Shown: positions 1-8,858, counted from the first letter of the stretch. The stretch is DNA of 64,000 nucleotides from Pseudomonas sp. H3(2019) (GCF_007713465.1 NZ_VMSG01000010.1:62001-126000), one strand, 5' to 3'. The notes: a model not told the origin generated them from the sequence alone. Made by a program: numbers and translations.

Positions 1-2145
1 CTGGACCTGAGCACGGAACGCTCGACCATCTCGACGAATTTTGAAGGACTGATGGAGCGCTGGCTGGACCAGTACTTTCTGGCTGACAACTTCGTGCGTC
101 AGGCCGGTTACCTGAAGTTGCACCTGGAGCGGCTGGAGTCCGGCAGTGGCAATTCACTCAGCGAACTCGAGGACTTGAGGGCGCTGATTGACGACCTGCA
201 AGCGTTGCTTGGCTTGACCAACTCGGCGTGGGGACGGGGCAAGGGTCAGGACCTGGTACCGGGCTACCGCGAGCTGATGGATAAAGTCCGCCAAAGCGCC
301 TTGCTCGGGCCGCAACTGGAGCAACAACTGGACATGCAGGCGTCGAAGTTGCAGCAGAGCTTTCGTGATCAATGGATTGCCCAGGCCGGCTCGCGTGGCA
401 ATTTGCTGGTTCAGCAAGGCAGCGGACAACTGGCGTTGCAAGAGCATGTCAGCCAGCTGGATAACGCCGTGCAGGCGTTGTTCAAGCGCGATTTTGTGGC
501 TATCGCACTGCGTCAGGATGATTCCAGCCTCAGTGCTTCTCAGGGTCAGAGCGCCGACAGTGATGGTCTCAACAGTGCGTTGAATTACTTCGCCAGTTAC
601 AAAAGCTACGCCAGCGAGGAGTTGCCACGTATCCCGCCGGCGTACCGGGGCGCGCTGCTCCAGGCGGCGGAAGGGGCGGCGGCCAAGGCGATGTGGCTCA
701 GCCTGGAGGAGCAGGGCGGCCAGGTGCAGCAAGGCACAGGGTTCAATGTGCAGGCTTCGCAGGCGGTGGCGTTGCAGAAAGCCTTTGTCGAGTTGCGCCG
801 CAGTGACCTGGCCACCCGTTTGCAGAACGCGCTCAACCGCCGGGCATTGGCGGAGGTCGCCAGTGGCCTGAACGAAATAATCGCCCAGCCGCTGTTCAGC
901 GAAAGGACCAGTATTGCGCGCTGGGATGGTTCGAAAAACCTCGGTTTGCAGCTGTACGGTGCCAGTGATGTGCAGGACCTGAAGCTGAGCCTCAAGCAGC
1001 AGTTCAACACCATGTTGAACATCACCGAACAACGTACCCCGGCGCTGGAGTGGCTGAAGGTCCAGCAGCAGAATCTGTCGGGACTGGATTACGAACGGGT
1101 TGTGCAGTTCAGTGCCTTGAATGATGAACTGCTCAAGTACAAGGAGCAGAATCCTGCCAGTTCTGCGGCACAGATCGAACAGTTGGTGAGTCGGGACTTT
1201 ATCGAAATGGATGCCGGGTCCTGTGCGCAAATCCTGCAAACCGCCAACCTTTCCGGCGGCCGTGGGACGCTTGCCCTGAGGGCCCAGGAGCTGCAGCAAA
1301 CCGCGATGCAGCGCTGTCAGTCGCTGCAGCAGCAACAGGCTTCGGCGGCATGGAACGACCTGGCCAACTATTTCAATCAGTATCTGGCCGAGCGTTTTCC
1401 ATTCTCCAATGGCACACAAGTGTCCGATGCCGACCCGGCGCGGGTCCAGCATTTGCTGGAGCTGATCGACAAGCGCCTGCCGGTGGCGCAAGCCGGTTTG
1501 TTGCTCAGCCAGACGCCGGAACGGTTGGCCGCCGAGGATTTTCTCAACCGTCTGAAACAGGCCAGCACCTGGCTCGGGCCGCTGTTTGTGCGAGATAAGA
1601 GCGGCATTCTGGGGGTAGAGATGGACGTGCGCTGGCGCACTGATCGCGAGGAAGAGCACGGCGCCGATCAGGTCATCGCCTGGGGCTTGAATGCCGGCAA
1701 TCAGCAGATCAGCTATCCCGGCGAGACCCAGCAGAACCTGCGCTGGATGGTCGGCCAGCCCGTCAGGTTGACGTTGCGCTGGGCCAGGAATGGTCCTCAG
1801 CGGCCGGTCAGCGACCCGTTGCAACCGAACCTGGTGATCAGGGATCTGGAGGCCGGCTGGGAGTACGGCGGCCCTTGGTCCTTACTGCGGCTGATGCGTT
1901 CGCACCAGTCGAATCAGCGCCAGCCAAGCATGGACTACACCGATTTTCCGCTGACCTTGCGCTTGCCGGTCGCCGCGAGTACCAGCATTGAGGAGCCGAC
2001 ACAGATGTTCATGCGCCTGTCATGGATGACTCAGGGATCAAAACTGCCGTTGTCCATTCAACCGTTGCCGACCCGTGCGCCGCGCTCACCCTTTATATCG
2101 ACGGGTTCGACGGCGGCCATCGTGACGAACGAGGAGGGCTTGTGA
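1..2145 (+). CDS. tssM: Type VI secretion protein TssM (IcmF-like), C-terminal part
   Basis: Inner-membrane component of the type VI secretion membrane complex (TssJLM), which anchors the contractile tail to the envelope. The frame is open from base 1 without a start, so the gene enters from outside the window; the ATG at 52 is internal. The visible 714 residues are the periplasmic portion: long helical repeats of the IcmF-related type followed by a beta-rich C-terminal domain (around residues 540-700) of the TssM C-terminal family. The N-terminal membrane segments and any Walker motif lie upstream and cannot be assessed. The stop overlaps the tssA start by 4 nt, so the two are translationally coupled. 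The family call is confident; subtype assignment is not possible from this fragment. Confidence 0.9.
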   Translation: MDLSTERSTISTNFEGLMERWLDQYFLADNFVRQAGYLKLHLERLESGSGNSLSELEDLRALIDDLQALLGLTNSAWGRGKGQDLVPGYRELMDKVRQSALLGPQLEQQLDMQASKLQQSFRDQWIAQAGSRGNLLVQQGSGQLALQEHVSQLDNAVQALFKRDFVAIALRQDDSSLSASQGQSADSDGLNSALNYFASYKSYASEELPRIPPAYRGALLQAAEGAAAKAMWLSLEEQGGQVQQGTGFNVQASQAVALQKAFVELRRSDLATRLQNALNRRALAEVASGLNEIIAQPLFSERTSIARWDGSKNLGLQLYGASDVQDLKLSLKQQFNTMLNITEQRTPALEWLKVQQQNLSGLDYERVVQFSALNDELLKYKEQNPASSAAQIEQLVSRDFIEMDAGSCAQILQTANLSGGRGTLALRAQELQQTAMQRCQSLQQQQASAAWNDLANYFNQYLAERFPFSNGTQVSDADPARVQHLLELIDKRLPVAQAGLLLSQTPERLAAEDFLNRLKQASTWLGPLFVRDKSGILGVEMDVRWRTDREEEHGADQVIAWGLNAGNQQISYPGETQQNLRWMVGQPVRLTLRWARNGPQRPVSDPLQPNLVIRDLEAGWEYGGPWSLLRLMRSHQSNQRQPSMDYTDFPLTLRLPVAASTSIEEPTQMFMRLSWMTQGSKLPLSIQPLPTRAPRSPFISTGSTAAIVTNEEGL

Positions 2146-3245
2146 GTCTACCGTCGCTATCGCCATTACCCCCTTCACTGCCGGAGTTGATCGCACAGCT
2201 GCTCGAACCGATCAGCGATGAAGCGCCCTGTGGCCAGGACCTGCGCTATGAGCCTGAATTCGATCAGTTGCGCGAGCTGCGCCGTGAAGACGATACCAGC
2301 CTGCCGACGGGAGTCTGGCAGTCGTCGATCAAGCGTGCCCAATGGCCGGAACAGGCAAAGCTCGCCAGCCGCTTGCTACTGGAACGCAGCAAGGACTTGA
2401 TGCTCAGTGCCTGGCTTGGCGAGGCCTGGTTACATCTGGACGGCCTGGAAGGGTTGCCGGGCAGCCTGGCGCTGGTGGCGGGTTTATGCGAGCGCTACCC
2501 CGAGCAACTTCACCCTCAGGCCGAGGAGGGCGATCAGTCGTGGCGGGTGATTCCTCTCGAATGGCTGGCGCGACGCTACAGCGAAATCCTGCTCACCCGG
2601 GTGCCGCTGTTCGACACGCGCACCAGCGAATTCGCGGATTTTTGCCTGGATGACTGGCGGCGCTTGCAAGTGCAGCAGGTGATGGTCAATGACACCAAGG
2701 CCGCAAAGACCTCAGCTGAAGCCGCGCGCAACGAGCAGAAAAAACTCACCGAACAGATTCGCGCGACACCGTTGTCATTCTGGTTGCGCAGCCAAGGCAG
2801 CCTGTTGCTGAGCTTGCAGCATCTGCAACGGCTGGAGGACTGGAGTGATGCCTACCTGGGCAATCAGGCGCCAGGCTACAAATCATTGCGGGGCATCATC
2901 GAGGCGCTGTTGACGCTCGTTCAGGAGTTCATCGCCATGTATCCACGTCAACCCACCCAGGCCCCGGTCGAGCCACCGCAGGTCCAGGCGCCACAAAACA
3001 CTCCGGAGCCAGAGGCTGCGCCAGCCCAACAGGCACTGCGTGAACCGGTGAGTCGCGAAGAGGCTTATCGGCAGCTGTTGCTGATTGCCGAATACCTGGC
3101 GCGTACCGAGCCCCACAGCCCGGTGCCTTACTTGATCAGGCGCGGAGTGGAGTGGGGCAATAAACCGCTGAGTGAACTGTTGGGCGAGCTGATATCGGCT
3201 GACGCGGAGTCGCGTCGACTCTGGACGTTATTGGGTGTGCTCTAA
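2142..3245 (+). CDS. tssA: Type VI secretion protein TssA (ImpA N-terminal domain)
   Basis: TssA proteins organise baseplate and tail assembly in type VI secretion. The 367-residue product starts with an ImpA_N domain (about residues 10-130, with the ISDEAPCGQDLRY segment). A helical middle and a Pro/Ala/Gln-rich linker follow (about residues 265-305), then a short helical C-terminal domain (SREEAYRQLLLIAEYL) ending near residue 365. The frame is open further upstream, but GTG 2142 is chosen because a strong GAGGAGGG ribosome site lies at 2131-2138 and the start overlaps the tssM stop by 4 nt. This is the last T6SS gene here; the next gene is convergent and unrelated. Confidence 0.88.
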   Translation: MSLPSLSPLPPSLPELIAQLLEPISDEAPCGQDLRYEPEFDQLRELRREDDTSLPTGVWQSSIKRAQWPEQAKLASRLLLERSKDLMLSAWLGEAWLHLDGLEGLPGSLALVAGLCERYPEQLHPQAEEGDQSWRVIPLEWLARRYSEILLTRVPLFDTRTSEFADFCLDDWRRLQVQQVMVNDTKAAKTSAEAARNEQKKLTEQIRATPLSFWLRSQGSLLLSLQHLQRLEDWSDAYLGNQAPGYKSLRGIIEALLTLVQEFIAMYPRQPTQAPVEPPQVQAPQNTPEPEAAPAQQALREPVSREEAYRQLLLIAEYLARTEPHSPVPYLIRRGVEWGNKPLSELLGELISADAESRRLWTLLGVL

Positions 3246-3260
3246 ACATCGCAGCTCCTC

Positions 3261-4211
3261 TCAGAGCGGCTTGGGCAACTTGACGGGCGTCAACACCGGA
3301 CGACCGGAGAAAAACGCCATCAGGTTCTGCCCGACCAGTTCAACGGTTCCCTTGGTCGCTTCCGGCGACAGGCCGGCCACATGCGGCGTGAGGATCACGT
3401 TGCTCAATACCTTGAGCGCATCCGGCACCTGAGGCTCTTCATCGAATACATCGAGCGCGGCACCGGCGATCCGCCGTTGCTCGAGCGCGCTAATCAGGTC
3501 GCTGGTAGCAACCACGCTGGCGCGGGCAATGTTGACAATAAAACCCTGGGGGCCCAAGGCATCCAGCACCTGCTTGTTGACCAGATGCTGCGTGCCGATG
3601 CCGCCGGGCGTGCATACGATCAGAAAGTCAGAGACCCGAGCCAGTTCGGTGGGCGTCGAGCAAAAGTCGTAGGGGACGTCGCTGAGCAACTGGCGGCTGT
3701 GGTAACTCACCGTCATGTCGAAGCCATTGGCGGCACGTTTGGCGATGGCCATGCCGACGGCGCCGAGCCCCAGAACGCCCAGGCGCTTGCCGGCCAGGGA
3801 CGGGCGCATGATCTTCGGCCATTCACCGCGGCGTACCGCCGCGTCGCACCGTGGGATGTCACGCACCAACGACAGCAACAAGGCCATCGCATGATCGGCC
3901 ACCGACGAGGCGTTTACGCCAGCGCCATTGGTGACGGTTATACCCCGGTCGCTGGCGGCTTGCAGATCGACCTGCTCGTAACCGGCACCGATCACGCAGA
4001 TGATTTTCAGGTTCGGCAGCGCGGCGATTTCGTCGGCATACAGCCCCAGTGGGCCACGCGTCAGCACGGCGTCGATCTGCCCGCGGTGACTGGCGATGGC
4101 CTGGGCGCGCTCGGCGGGGGTGGGGGCGAGAATCAGGTGGAAGCCCTGATGCTCGAGAATCGGCAGATAGTCGTTGATCGTTTCAACCAGGACGAGAACA
4201 GTAATAGGCAT
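3261..4211 (-). CDS. D-isomer-specific 2-hydroxyacid dehydrogenase
   Basis: NAD(P)-dependent reductase of the D-2-hydroxyacid dehydrogenase family; closest in feel to glyoxylate/hydroxypyruvate reductases, but the substrate cannot be read from sequence. The 316 residues are full length for the family. The nucleotide-binding turn GLGAVG is at residues 148-153. The catalytic triad is present: Arg230 (NIAR), Glu259 (DEEP) and His277 (TPHVAG). The gene is convergent with tssA, 15 bp apart, with no obvious terminator between them. Codons 9-18 fall in a 30-bp stretch repeated exactly at 6388-6417 beyond the neighbouring islet, which suggests a past rearrangement at this locus. Confidence 0.85.
   Translation of the reverse strand: MPITVLVLVETINDYLPILEHQGFHLILAPTPAERAQAIASHRGQIDAVLTRGPLGLYADEIAALPNLKIICVIGAGYEQVDLQAASDRGITVTNGAGVNASSVADHAMALLLSLVRDIPRCDAAVRRGEWPKIMRPSLAGKRLGVLGLGAVGMAIAKRAANGFDMTVSYHSRQLLSDVPYDFCSTPTELARVSDFLIVCTPGGIGTQHLVNKQVLDALGPQGFIVNIARASVVATSDLISALEQRRIAGAALDVFDEEPQVPDALKVLSNVILTPHVAGLSPEATKGTVELVGQNLMAFFSGRPVLTPVKLPKPL
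4159..4188 (+). repeat. 30-bp direct repeat, left copy (inside dehydrogenase gene)
   Basis: Identical to 6388-6417 over 30 bases and 35/37 identical when extended leftwards, in the same orientation. This copy encodes residues 9-18 of the dehydrogenase. The two copies bracket 2.2 kb that holds the two small exported-protein genes. Confidence 0.9.
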
Positions 4212-4660
4212 GGATGGGCTCTTCCTGAGGGGGGGTGAAGGGACCGATTATGCGGTATTTTTTGTAGCCTGGACCGCTGGCCAGACAAAGAAAATTTGCG
4301 TCTCAGGTAAGCTGGATCTGATTTTCCGGGCCATTCCTCCAGTCCTCTTTTTTGGTGCGGCAGACGCTGACCGACGACCATACGCAGGTAGTCGCACCGC
4401 TCTTCACAAGGCCCCAAAGTGAAGGCATGTCTGGAGAAGCGTAGATCAGGCTGCGTTAAAAACACGCTCGGACGAACGGAGTGAGAACCTCCGAAGGACG
4501 GCCCGAAGGGGCCGCGCAGCGGATAATGCTCATTCAGGGGCCTAAAGTCGGGTGCGACCCTAGCCGTTCCTCGCCTGTTTTTGCCTTGCCTGATCGCCGC
4601 TCGGCGAGTTTTCGTACAAACCCGAGGTCTTGGTAAAGACGCTGTGCACCCATTCCGGGG
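4212..4660. other. Intergenic region, GC-rich and structured, no gene seen
   Basis: No convincing coding frame. The left end carries the dehydrogenase promoter region. About 4440-4580 is rich in short palindromes, including GGCCCGAAGGGGCC near 4501-4514, and looks like a structured or repeated intergenic element. It runs up to the 3' end of the small exported-protein gene. I could not assign it to a known repeat family. Confidence 0.4.
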
Positions 4661-5107
4661 TTACTGGGCAGGTTGCACTTGTTGTGCCTTGTTATGTTCT
4701 GCCAGCGCTATCGATTTGAAATCATACGTAGGATAGAACTCCGTCCTGTAACTTCCCCAGGCCGTATTTTCGAGAGCAAGGTTTACTTCTGGTAGGCGAG
4801 AGGCTGGCAAGCGTAGCGTGATGACTTGCCCGATGCCCATTGTTATATACCAGCTGACGACCTCTATCCCCGCAGGTGGAAATACCTTGTAAAACTCCTG
4901 TTTGGCAAGTTGAGCCTTCAGTTCGCCTAATGGTCGTGACTGATCGTGTTTCAAGAATACGGTCAGCAACAGTGCATTATCTGGCGTGGCAACCGCACTG
5001 TTTGCAGTGGGAGTCGTTACGGACTGTGCATAGGCGCCGCCACAGAAGGCCGCGGACATCAGCAATGTAGACACCCATAATGATTTGATTTTTTTCTGCA
5101 TGTTCAC
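4661..5107 (-). CDS. Small exported protein of unknown function
   Basis: 148 residues. A Lys-rich N-terminus and hydrophobic stretch ending in GGAYAQS form a clear Sec signal peptide (cleavage near residue 28), so the product is periplasmic or secreted. The mature part (about 120 residues) has no motif I recognise; it contains a hydrophobic core (TPDNALLLTVFLKHD) and mixed alpha/beta character. GTG 5107 is favoured over ATG 5101 because an AAAGGA site lies at the right distance, but both are possible. Base composition is visibly more AT-rich than the flanking genes. It is followed on the same strand by nothing and preceded by another small exported protein, so the pair may be acquired together. 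Confidence 0.6.
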   Translation of the reverse strand: MNMQKKIKSLWVSTLLMSAAFCGGAYAQSVTTPTANSAVATPDNALLLTVFLKHDQSRPLGELKAQLAKQEFYKVFPPAGIEVVSWYITMGIGQVITLRLPASRLPEVNLALENTAWGSYRTEFYPTYDFKSIALAEHNKAQQVQPAQ

Positions 5108-5244
5108 ATGTCATCCTTTAAGTTTAAAATTAAATTAACTTCTATGTGTAGGCCGCTGCAGTCAAGCGGGCTTGATCCGTGTGCCTGGTGTCGTCGAGCC
5201 AACGGTATTGAACAATGCGTGTTGTTTATATTGTTGAGACTGCC

Positions 5245-5751
5245 TTAATGTGGCATGGCTGTCTTTGTCTCTACAGTTCCCGTGTAGGGGGCGTGAACCA
5301 CATAAATTCGAACAGGTGGGTTGGTGTCCAGCATGTCGCGAGGTACTTCGCGTGAATATGTAAATTCATGCGGATTTAGTTTTTCCAAACTTCTGGTAAT
5401 GGTTCGGATTGGTCCGATATCAGGTACCAGAACATGTGTTTTTTGATCGCCAGTGACAAAGAAATAACCTCCGCCTCCATTGTTATACTTTGACTGTCCC
5501 GTGTTCGTGTAAAAAAATTCATAGCGATTGCGCTCAGGGTCCCACGTCGATATTCCAACTACACCAGGATAATTGGCTTTTACGTCTTTTTCCGGTGCCC
5601 CTTCTATATAGACCTTGGTTGTTAGCCATCGAGGAGAAGATGCCAGCGCGTGAATGTCGGCGGTGGGTGGCGCTTGTTGGCCATAACTGCTGGAAGAACA
5701 GAGCAGCCCCGCAAGAAGTAGGCATGTAAAAGCAGTATTATTTTTTTGCAT
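5245..5751 (-). CDS. Exported protein, DUF4822-like
   Basis: 168 residues. A short signal peptide (residues 1-24, ending SSSYGQQ) is followed by one domain resembling DUF4822: a Trp-Leu-Thr-Thr segment, YPGVVGISTW, RYEFFYTNTG, GGYFFVTGD, and a C-terminal EFTYSREVPRDM and HAPYTG. The family has no established function known to me. A GGGAG site lies 8 nt before ATG 5751. The gene is upstream of, and co-oriented with, the other small exported gene (137-bp gap), both AT-richer than their surroundings and inside the direct-repeat-bounded islet. The DUF assignment is by eye and should be treated as probable. Confidence 0.6.
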   Translation of the reverse strand: MQKNNTAFTCLLLAGLLCSSSSYGQQAPPTADIHALASSPRWLTTKVYIEGAPEKDVKANYPGVVGISTWDPERNRYEFFYTNTGQSKYNNGGGGYFFVTGDQKTHVLVPDIGPIRTITRSLEKLNPHEFTYSREVPRDMLDTNPPVRIYVVHAPYTGTVETKTAMPH

Positions 5752-6387
5752 ACGATAACTCCCGACAAATTGTAGGAAAGGACGTTCGTTTTTCGCTTGT
5801 TATCGCCTTGTCGTAGGGCTTGGCTGGGCAAGGCTTTGAACGGTGGTTGCCGTGAGGCATACATTTTCCTCTTGTGTGCGTATTCACGAACCAATAATCA
5901 GTTTTGGATCCGGTTTTCTCAATATCAAAGTGTTGGTTATTTGTACCCTGATATTTTTATTAATTCGCGCATGAAGGGAGTATTACCATGTCGCTCAACA
6001 TCGAGCACTGACATTCAGTGCGTGTAAATATAGGCGGAGTATGAGGGTGGCTCAATGGCCAAGTAGCCGCTTGTAACAATTCAGCGTTTCTGTCCTTGAA
6101 GTAACAATTTGTCTCGCTGTTGATTGATGGGGCGACTGTCAGATATTTCGTACGTATTTGGATCGCAAAGATGGCTTGATGAGCAATACTGACAACTCAA
6201 ATGAAGTAACGCAGTTACAAACTATTCCATTGGCACAAGGGGGCTTCGTCACTCTATGACGCCACATTGTGAGCGCAAGTGAGTAGTCTCGGCTCTTGGC
6301 CCGTTACATCGGCGTATCAAAGCCGTAGGGGCGATAGGGCTGCGTAAGCTTCTGTGGCCTATGCTTTCCTGGATTCGAAGTTCGAGG
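5752..6387. other. AT-rich intergenic stretch without a convincing gene
   Basis: No frame has protein-like composition with a ribosome site. It includes the promoter region of the DUF4822-like gene and decayed-looking sequence up to the right direct repeat. A 26-codon frame at 6179-6259 is too short and weakly initiated to call. Confidence 0.5.
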
Positions 6388-6417
6388 ATCGGCAGATAGT
6401 CGTTGATCGTTTCAACC
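6388..6417 (+). repeat. 30-bp direct repeat, right copy (dehydrogenase 5' fragment)
   Basis: Perfect copy of 4159-4188. Read on the minus strand it still encodes VETINDYLPILE in frame, preceded by a diverged LVR, but no start codon is available. Five bases to its right, 6423-6435 matches the dehydrogenase 3' end (3262-3274) over 13 bases. This looks like the relic of a rearranged gene copy. Confidence 0.8.
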
Positions 6418-6455
6418 CGTACCAGAGCGGCTTGGCAATCACCAATAATAGAAGC

Positions 6456-6556
6456 AAGATCAAAAGATCGCAGCCTTTGGCAGCTCCTGCATTGACCACG
6501 TTCGCCGCAACGATTGTGATCCTGTAGGAGCTGCCGAAGGCTGCGATCTTTTCAGC
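6456..6556. repeat. Inverted pair of Pseudomonas palindromic intergenic repeats
   Basis: Two arms in opposite orientation, about 6460-6494 and 6522-6556, share the motif CAGCTCC ... GGCTGCGATCTTTT. They flank a 28-bp spacer and can form a long hairpin. This repeat type is common between genes in fluorescens-group genomes. It sits 3' of the hydrolase gene and may stabilise transcript ends or act as a terminator. Confidence 0.7.
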
Positions 6557-6559
6557 ACG

Positions 6560-7084
6560 TCAGAACCTGGCGTCTGCTGTGTTCACTATTTTGGCGAATG
6601 CACCGTTCAAGGTCGCGTTATGGTGTTCGATGATTGCCCGGGCCGGCAGTACAGGTGTGTCCATGCAGGTATGGGCGTCGGCCACCAGAACGGGATTGAA
6701 TCCCAGGTCGGCCGCGGCTCGGCAGGTACTGTCGATGCAGTACTGGGTTTTCATGCCGACGATGAACAGGTCATTGATCCCGTTTGCCTGCAGTTGCTGC
6801 GTCAGGGACGTTGCGTAAAAGGCATTGGGTCTGGTCTTGTCGAACAGGATGTCGCCGCTGGCGTCCAGTTCAAGGTCGGGCAGTAAGTGCCAAAAGGCAC
6901 TTCCAGCCTCGATGGGCGAACCCTGAGGACCAGTGTGGCGTACCGCATAAATCGGCACTTCACACTCCCGGGCCTGGCGAATGAGTTGCTGGATGTTGGC
7001 AAGCACTCGCTCGCCGTCGTGGGGCTTGTCCGGGCCGTTGAACAGACCGACTTGCATATCGATGATCAAAAGTGCCGATGACAT
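6560..7084 (-). CDS. Isochorismatase-family cysteine hydrolase
   Basis: 174-residue member of the isochorismatase-like/nicotinamidase fold. The catalytic triad is visible: Asp9 (IIDMQ), Lys83 (DKTR) and Cys116 (MKTQYCIDST), with the cis-peptide glycine-containing segment before the cysteine. Family members cleave amide or vinyl-ether bonds (nicotinamide, isochorismate, N-carbamoyl compounds). The substrate cannot be chosen here and the neighbours give no pathway hint. The gene is transcribed alone; a palindromic repeat pair lies just past its stop. Confidence 0.8.
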   Translation of the reverse strand: MSSALLIIDMQVGLFNGPDKPHDGERVLANIQQLIRQARECEVPIYAVRHTGPQGSPIEAGSAFWHLLPDLELDASGDILFDKTRPNAFYATSLTQQLQANGINDLFIVGMKTQYCIDSTCRAAADLGFNPVLVADAHTCMDTPVLPARAIIEHHNATLNGAFAKIVNTADARF

Positions 7085-7577
7085 AGGTGTTTCTCCGTGA
7101 AGTGCCGAACGGACGGGAGAAACAACAAGGCTCCGTCCATTGCTGGCGGGGCCTGGGGTTCACTGCGCTGTATTTATCTCAGCCAGCCACCACACGACCC
7201 GCCGGAAGCGGTCGTGGTCGTGCGGGTGAGGTTCAGCGCAGAGAAGTTCATGAAGCCGATCATGCAGTGGGTCCGGCAAACATGTCAATGCAGTTGCATG
7301 GCGATTATTGAGTGCGCTCGGCTCGCCGATTAAGCGACTCCTTCCATTAAATAGCTTCTACGGAATTCTCGCGTTCAGCCGGCGGATTGTGTGGGCAGTG
7401 GCGCGTAACGCCATTTCCGAGCATCTGATCCGTATAACCATTCCTCAGCTAAGTCTTTGCTTCTGCTGATTAATCCCGGACAATCGCGCCCCTGTTTCGG
7501 CCAGGGCGCTGCCTGTCAGCTTTTTCTGACTCGTCCTGACCGAGTGGCAAGTGACCGGAATGCGGAGATCCGACCGG
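7085..7577. other. Intergenic region upstream of the transporter
   Basis: Divergent promoter region of about 490 bp. It holds a small hairpin (CACGACC 7193-7199 with GGTCGTG 7210-7216) and one possible 27-codon gene (7250-7333, listed separately). The ribosome site for the transporter (GGAG, 7563-7566) is near its right end. Confidence 0.5.
7250..7333 (+). CDS. Possible 27-residue Cys-rich peptide
   Basis: ATG 7250 follows a weak AGAGAAG ribosome site and opens a 27-codon frame rich in Cys, Ile and Ala, with a CQCSC cluster at residues 12-16 and a fourth Cys near residue 22. There is no known family that I recognise. It is 244 bp upstream of the transporter start and could be a leader peptide or independent microprotein. 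It could equally be chance; the weak initiation region keeps confidence low. Confidence 0.25.
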   Translation: MKPIMQWVRQTCQCSCMAIIECARLAD

Positions 7578-8858
7578 ATGAATGATCAGGCCAATAGCGT
7601 TGATGAACGCTATGAAGCGGCGGCACCAGCAAGCCTCAGCAGCTGGAATCGCCATGACACCACCTGGATGCTGGGCCTGTTTGGCACGGCGATTGGTGCG
7701 GGTACCCTGTTTTTGCCGATCAACGCAGGCCTCGGCGGTTTCTGGCCGCTGTTGATCCTGGCGTTGTTGGCGTTCCCCATGACCTTTTACGCGCACCGTG
7801 GCCTGACCCGCTTCGTGCTATCCGGTCGCGCGGGGGCAGACATCACGGAAGTCGTCGAAGAGCATTTCGGGATCAAGGCCGGCGCCCTGATCACCTTGCT
7901 GTACTTCTTCGCGATCTTCCCGATCCTGCTGATCTACAGCGTTGCCCTGACCAACACCGTGGGCAGTTTCCTCGAACACCAGTTGCACATCATGCCGCCG
8001 CCACGGGCGATTCTGTCGTTCGTGCTGATCCTAGGTCTGCTGGCCGTGGTGCGCTGCGGCGAGCAGATGATCGTCAAGGCCATGAGCCTGATGGTGTATC
8101 CGTTCATCGTGGCGCTGCTGTTTCTGGCGGTGTTCCTGATTCCGCACTGGAACGGCGGCATTCTCGAAACCGCGAGCACCTTGCCCGAGCCTTCGGCGTT
8201 GCTGCACACGCTATGGCTGGCGATTCCGGTGATGGTGTTCTCGTTCAACCACTCGCCGATCATCTCGGCCTTTGCGGTGGACCAGAAGCGTCGTTATGGT
8301 GTGCACGCCGAAGAGCGCAGCTCGCAAATCCTCTCCCGCGCTCACACCCTGATGGTGGTGATGGTGCTGTTCTTTGTCTTCAGTTGCGTGCTGACTTTGT
8401 CGCCCGCACAACTGGCTGAGGCCAAGGCGCAGAACCTGTCGATCCTGTCGTACCTGGCCAACCACTTCAGCAATCCGACGATCGCGTTCGCTGCGCCGTT
8501 GATTGCGTTCGTGGCGATTTCCAAATCGTTCCTGGGCCACTACATCGGCGCCAGCGAAGGTCTCAAGGGGCTGATCGTCAAGAGCGGTCGTCGTCCGGCA
8601 CCGAAGACCCTGGACCGTATGACCGCAGCGTTCATGCTGGTGGTCTGCTGGATCGTCGCAACACTGAACCCAAGCATTCTGGGGATGATCGAAACCCTCG
8701 GTGGCCCGGTCATCGCAGCGATTCTGTTCCTGATGCCGATGTACGCGATCCGCAAGGTACCGGCCATGGCGCGTTATCGCGGCCAGGCCTCTAACGTCTT
8801 CGTGACGCTGGTAGGCCTGGTGGCGATTTCGGCGCTGATCTACTCGCTGACAGCCTGA
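7578..8858 (+). CDS. Serine/threonine-type amino acid permease (HAAAP family, SdaC-like)
   Basis: Inner-membrane amino acid:proton symporter of the hydroxy/aromatic amino acid permease family. About 426 residues with roughly 11 hydrophobic segments. The first carries the family signature GTAIGAGTLFLPI; FNHSPIISAF in the middle and a conserved SFLGHY follow later. SdaC transports serine in E. coli, but specificity here is inferred only. ATG 7578 is chosen over an upstream in-frame GTG (7551) because GGAG at 7563-7566 precedes it and the N-terminus then has family length. Its 3' end overlaps the convergent rhlI gene by 19 bp. Confidence 0.85.
   Translation: MNDQANSVDERYEAAAPASLSSWNRHDTTWMLGLFGTAIGAGTLFLPINAGLGGFWPLLILALLAFPMTFYAHRGLTRFVLSGRAGADITEVVEEHFGIKAGALITLLYFFAIFPILLIYSVALTNTVGSFLEHQLHIMPPPRAILSFVLILGLLAVVRCGEQMIVKAMSLMVYPFIVALLFLAVFLIPHWNGGILETASTLPEPSALLHTLWLAIPVMVFSFNHSPIISAFAVDQKRRYGVHAEERSSQILSRAHTLMVVMVLFFVFSCVLTLSPAQLAEAKAQNLSILSYLANHFSNPTIAFAAPLIAFVAISKSFLGHYIGASEGLKGLIVKSGRRPAPKTLDRMTAAFMLVVCWIVATLNPSILGMIETLGGPVIAAILFLMPMYAIRKVPAMARYRGQASNVFVTLVGLVAISALIYSLTA

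Noticed and set aside
5797..6027. 76-codon frame in the islet
   Set aside because: No ribosome site, unlikely composition, and the region looks decayed.
6179..6259. 26-codon frame in the islet
   Set aside because: Very short with weak initiation; nothing supports expression.
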